Shown here: piece by piece, positions 62,662-64,000 of the stretch | Numbering within the stretch: position 1 is the first letter of the stretch | Layout: each line of letters starts with the position of its first letter | Origin: UBA8437 sp964646205 | GTDB taxonomy: Bacteria > Planctomycetota > Planctomycetia > Planctomycetales > Planctomycetaceae | Reading direction: 5' to 3' | Length of the DNA: 64,000 nucleotides | NCBI GenBank assembly: GCA_964646205.1 | Contig: CAZYAZ010000006.1 | Location: forward strand, 56,878-120,877 | The notes under the pieces: generated by a model | Database searches by the model: none | What the model saw: the letters and a program-made list of their open reading frames with translations, nothing else | What the model was told of the DNA's origin: nothing | Position numbers and translations under genes: made by a program

Positions 62662-63802
62662 CGGGGTCTCCGCTCGCATCGAATCGCGAGGATCCGACAA
62701 ACGACTTGAATTTTGCGCGGCTGCGATCGGCGAGCCGATTGGGAGCTGCGAGCTTGAAGAACCAGGTCATGCCACCCGTCTGGACGATCGTTCCCAGGAT
62801 CGTGTCGCGGGGGCCAACCAGTTCCAGGTACCGACCATCGATCTTGCCCAACGAGATGGATTCGAAGAGGTCATTGAGACTGTCGGTGTCGACAGCCTCC
62901 AGTGCCACCTGTTTCCGCCAGCGGTTGACGTTGAGTAGCAGGAACCGGGGGCTGGTCGGCATCGCCGTCACGGTGACCTCCCCCGACTCGTTTCCGGAAC
63001 CGAATTCGAACGCGGCCTGCCGTTGGATGGTGATGCCACCACGGCTGACCTCGAGTTGTCCCGGTTTCCAGCCATCGGGGGCGGTGTACTTCAGTCGAGG
63101 TCTACCTCCTCCTCCTCCTCCCTGCGGTGGGCCGGGTGCCGGTGGACGAGTTTTGCCCGCTCCGCCGGCGAATGGACCCATCATCGGGCCACTGCTCTTG
63201 AGGTGGCCGACCATTGCCTTGACGAGGATCGCCCGGCTGTCGCCAACGTCGATCGACTCGGTCTGTGCGGTCAACTCCGAGGCCTTGAGTTCGTTGAGCC
63301 GGAGTTGCTTTCTCCAGCGATTGACGTTCTGCAACAGGTAGGCATCGAAGTCGCCCATCGGCAGTGGCAGACGCGTCACGCTCAGTTCCAGGGAATCCTT
63401 TTCGTTGCCCAGGATCAACGTGGCGTATCGCATGCCGGTCGAGGACGTGCCACCAGGCTGTTGCCAATCCTCGGGCAATGTCCACCGGGGTTCATCAGTG
63501 TCCTTGTCGAACTGGACAGATGACAGGAAGTTGCGAAACGCCTCACGTTGTCCGTCGACGGGCTCTTTCAAGCCCGAGACCTTGAAGAACCACGCCTGCC
63601 GTTTCGATTCGCGAGGAATCATCGCGGCCAGCATCCCGTCGGGACCCTCTTCGTGGTTGTCCGCGTAGACCTTTTCGGGCTTGGGGACCTTGTACGAAGT
63701 GATCTCCGCCTCGCGACAACCGGCGACCATTGTGGCCAGGATCCCGGCGCACAGGCACTGGGAAATGGCAAGCGATTTTCGATGGGTGACGAGGCGAGCC
63801 AT
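62651..63802 (-). CDS. Lipoprotein with duplicated modules
   Basis: This 383-residue protein has a signal and lipobox TMVAGC (C29). Two module types each occur twice: AWFFKVSGLKEPVDGQREAF with TWFFKLAAPNRLADRSRAKF, and LLQNVNRWRKQLRLNEL with LLLNVNRWRKQVALEAV. The copies are separated by a Gly/Pro-rich linker (PPQGGGGGGRP). Function is unknown, but it overlaps the ccs start by 11 bases, so a role near cytochrome maturation or envelope is plausible. The ATG at 63802 puts the signal at the N-terminus. Confidence 0.72.
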   Translation of the reverse strand: MARLVTHRKSLAISQCLCAGILATMVAGCREAEITSYKVPKPEKVYADNHEEGPDGMLAAMIPRESKRQAWFFKVSGLKEPVDGQREAFRNFLSSVQFDKDTDEPRWTLPEDWQQPGGTSSTGMRYATLILGNEKDSLELSVTRLPLPMGDFDAYLLQNVNRWRKQLRLNELKASELTAQTESIDVGDSRAILVKAMVGHLKSSGPMMGPFAGGAGKTRPPAPGPPQGGGGGGRPRLKYTAPDGWKPGQLEVSRGGITIQRQAAFEFGSGNESGEVTVTAMPTSPRFLLLNVNRWRKQVALEAVDTDSLNDLFESISLGKIDGRYLELVGPRDTILGTIVQTGGMTWFFKLAAPNRLADRSRAKFKSFVGSSRFDASGDPDGE

Positions 63803-63958
63803 CCGGGTGAGTCTCGGAGAGCGGATGGTGGGGGCGGGAGAGTGAAGGCGGGGCTGGTCGTTTCCGGCGATTCGCTGATTATAGTCCACCGCCAAACCCT
63901 GGTGAAGCATCAGTTTTGTCGCCGACCTCGTGATCAGAACGCCGCCAATTTCAGGAAA

Positions 63959-64000
63959 CTACTTCTTGTCGGCCTTCTTCTTGGCCGCAGGTTTCTTGGC
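63959..64000 (-). CDS. C-terminal end of a Lys/Ala-rich protein, rest outside window
   Basis: Only the last 13 codons and the stop are seen; they read AKKPAAKKKADKK. This is a basic Lys/Ala/Pro tail like those of histone H1-like or some ribosomal and DNA-binding proteins. The upstream sequence is beyond base 64000, so identity is open. Confidence 0.6.
   Translation of the reverse strand, partial: AKKPAAKKKADKK

Noticed and set aside
1..64000. CRISPR arrays, tRNA or rRNA genes, insertion sequences, prophage
   Set aside because: No regularly spaced repeats, no tRNA T-loop motif in a cloverleaf context, no transposase or integrase frame and no phage structural gene were found by eye. A covariance-model scan would settle the RNA question.

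Overview
The window reads as a high-GC chromosome segment of a planctomycete (Planctomycetes, PVC superphylum), probably marine and possibly metagenome-derived because it contains two 100-N scaffold gaps. The assignment rests on gene content: DUF1080, DUF1570, DUF255 and SUMF1-domain proteins, a one-gene sulfatase, a Gfo/Idh/MocA oxidoreductase, a tandem double-length UvrA (double-length UvrA is also known from the related Chlamydiae) and a ResB-CcsA type cytochrome c maturation fusion. Gene density is high. Many genes overlap by four bases (GTGA or ATGA) and GTG or TTG starts are common. No rRNA, tRNA, CRISPR array, insertion sequence or prophage was seen.

Layout. 1-490: start of an ABC transporter ATPase. 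596-6605: a plus-strand run of transhydrogenase (pntAB, pntB, pntAA), NAD-type isocitrate dehydrogenase, coaX and an MnmE-like GTPase. 6714-16476: a haem-motif membrane protein, a multi-spanning membrane protein, rodA, small lipoproteins, a sugar isomerase-like protein, a ribosomal S1-like protein, a SUMF1 protein, an isochorismatase-like hydrolase and hemB. 16501-23243: the giant uvrA, translationally coupled to a zinc-ribbon gene. 23333-28798: a DUF368 transporter, an M28 peptidase, a small Tyr-rich secreted protein behind a structured leader, a solitary Eco57I-type DNA methyltransferase and recO. 28862-36279: a TPR-like lipoprotein, an LptE-like lipoprotein, a sulfatase, ftsY, rhaB and hflX. 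36280-36887: the only long non-coding stretch, holding a candidate structured RNA and several inverted repeats. 36888-39582: a conserved-looking unknown, a PH-domain membrane protein and an HD phosphohydrolase. 39772-47207: a four-gene plus-strand cluster of envelope-type proteins (DUF2079, DUF3604/PHP, YfhO-like, SGNH). 47204-57389: a long minus-strand run with an oxidoreductase, lpxB, trkH, a DUF1080 protein, trmB, a FabZ-like dehydratase, a HAD-like protein and a DUF255 protein. 57483-64000: a DUF1570 metallopeptidase, a 32-residue basic protein, the ccs fusion and a lipoprotein with duplicated modules.

How the parts fit. Transhydrogenase beside an NAD-type isocitrate dehydrogenase suggests joint control of NADH/NADPH balance. 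LpxB, LptE-like, FabZ-like, RodA and DUF368 all point to a diderm envelope with LPS and a peptidoglycan precursor cycle. UvrA, RecO and the dNTPase-like HD protein belong to DNA maintenance. The items most worth follow-up are the tandem UvrA with its C-terminal extension and coupled zinc-ribbon partner, the candidate RNA at 36321-36554, the 32-residue basic protein, and several enzyme-family members that have lost a key catalytic residue (MnmE-like, HAD-like, SUMF1, Gfo/Idh/MocA).
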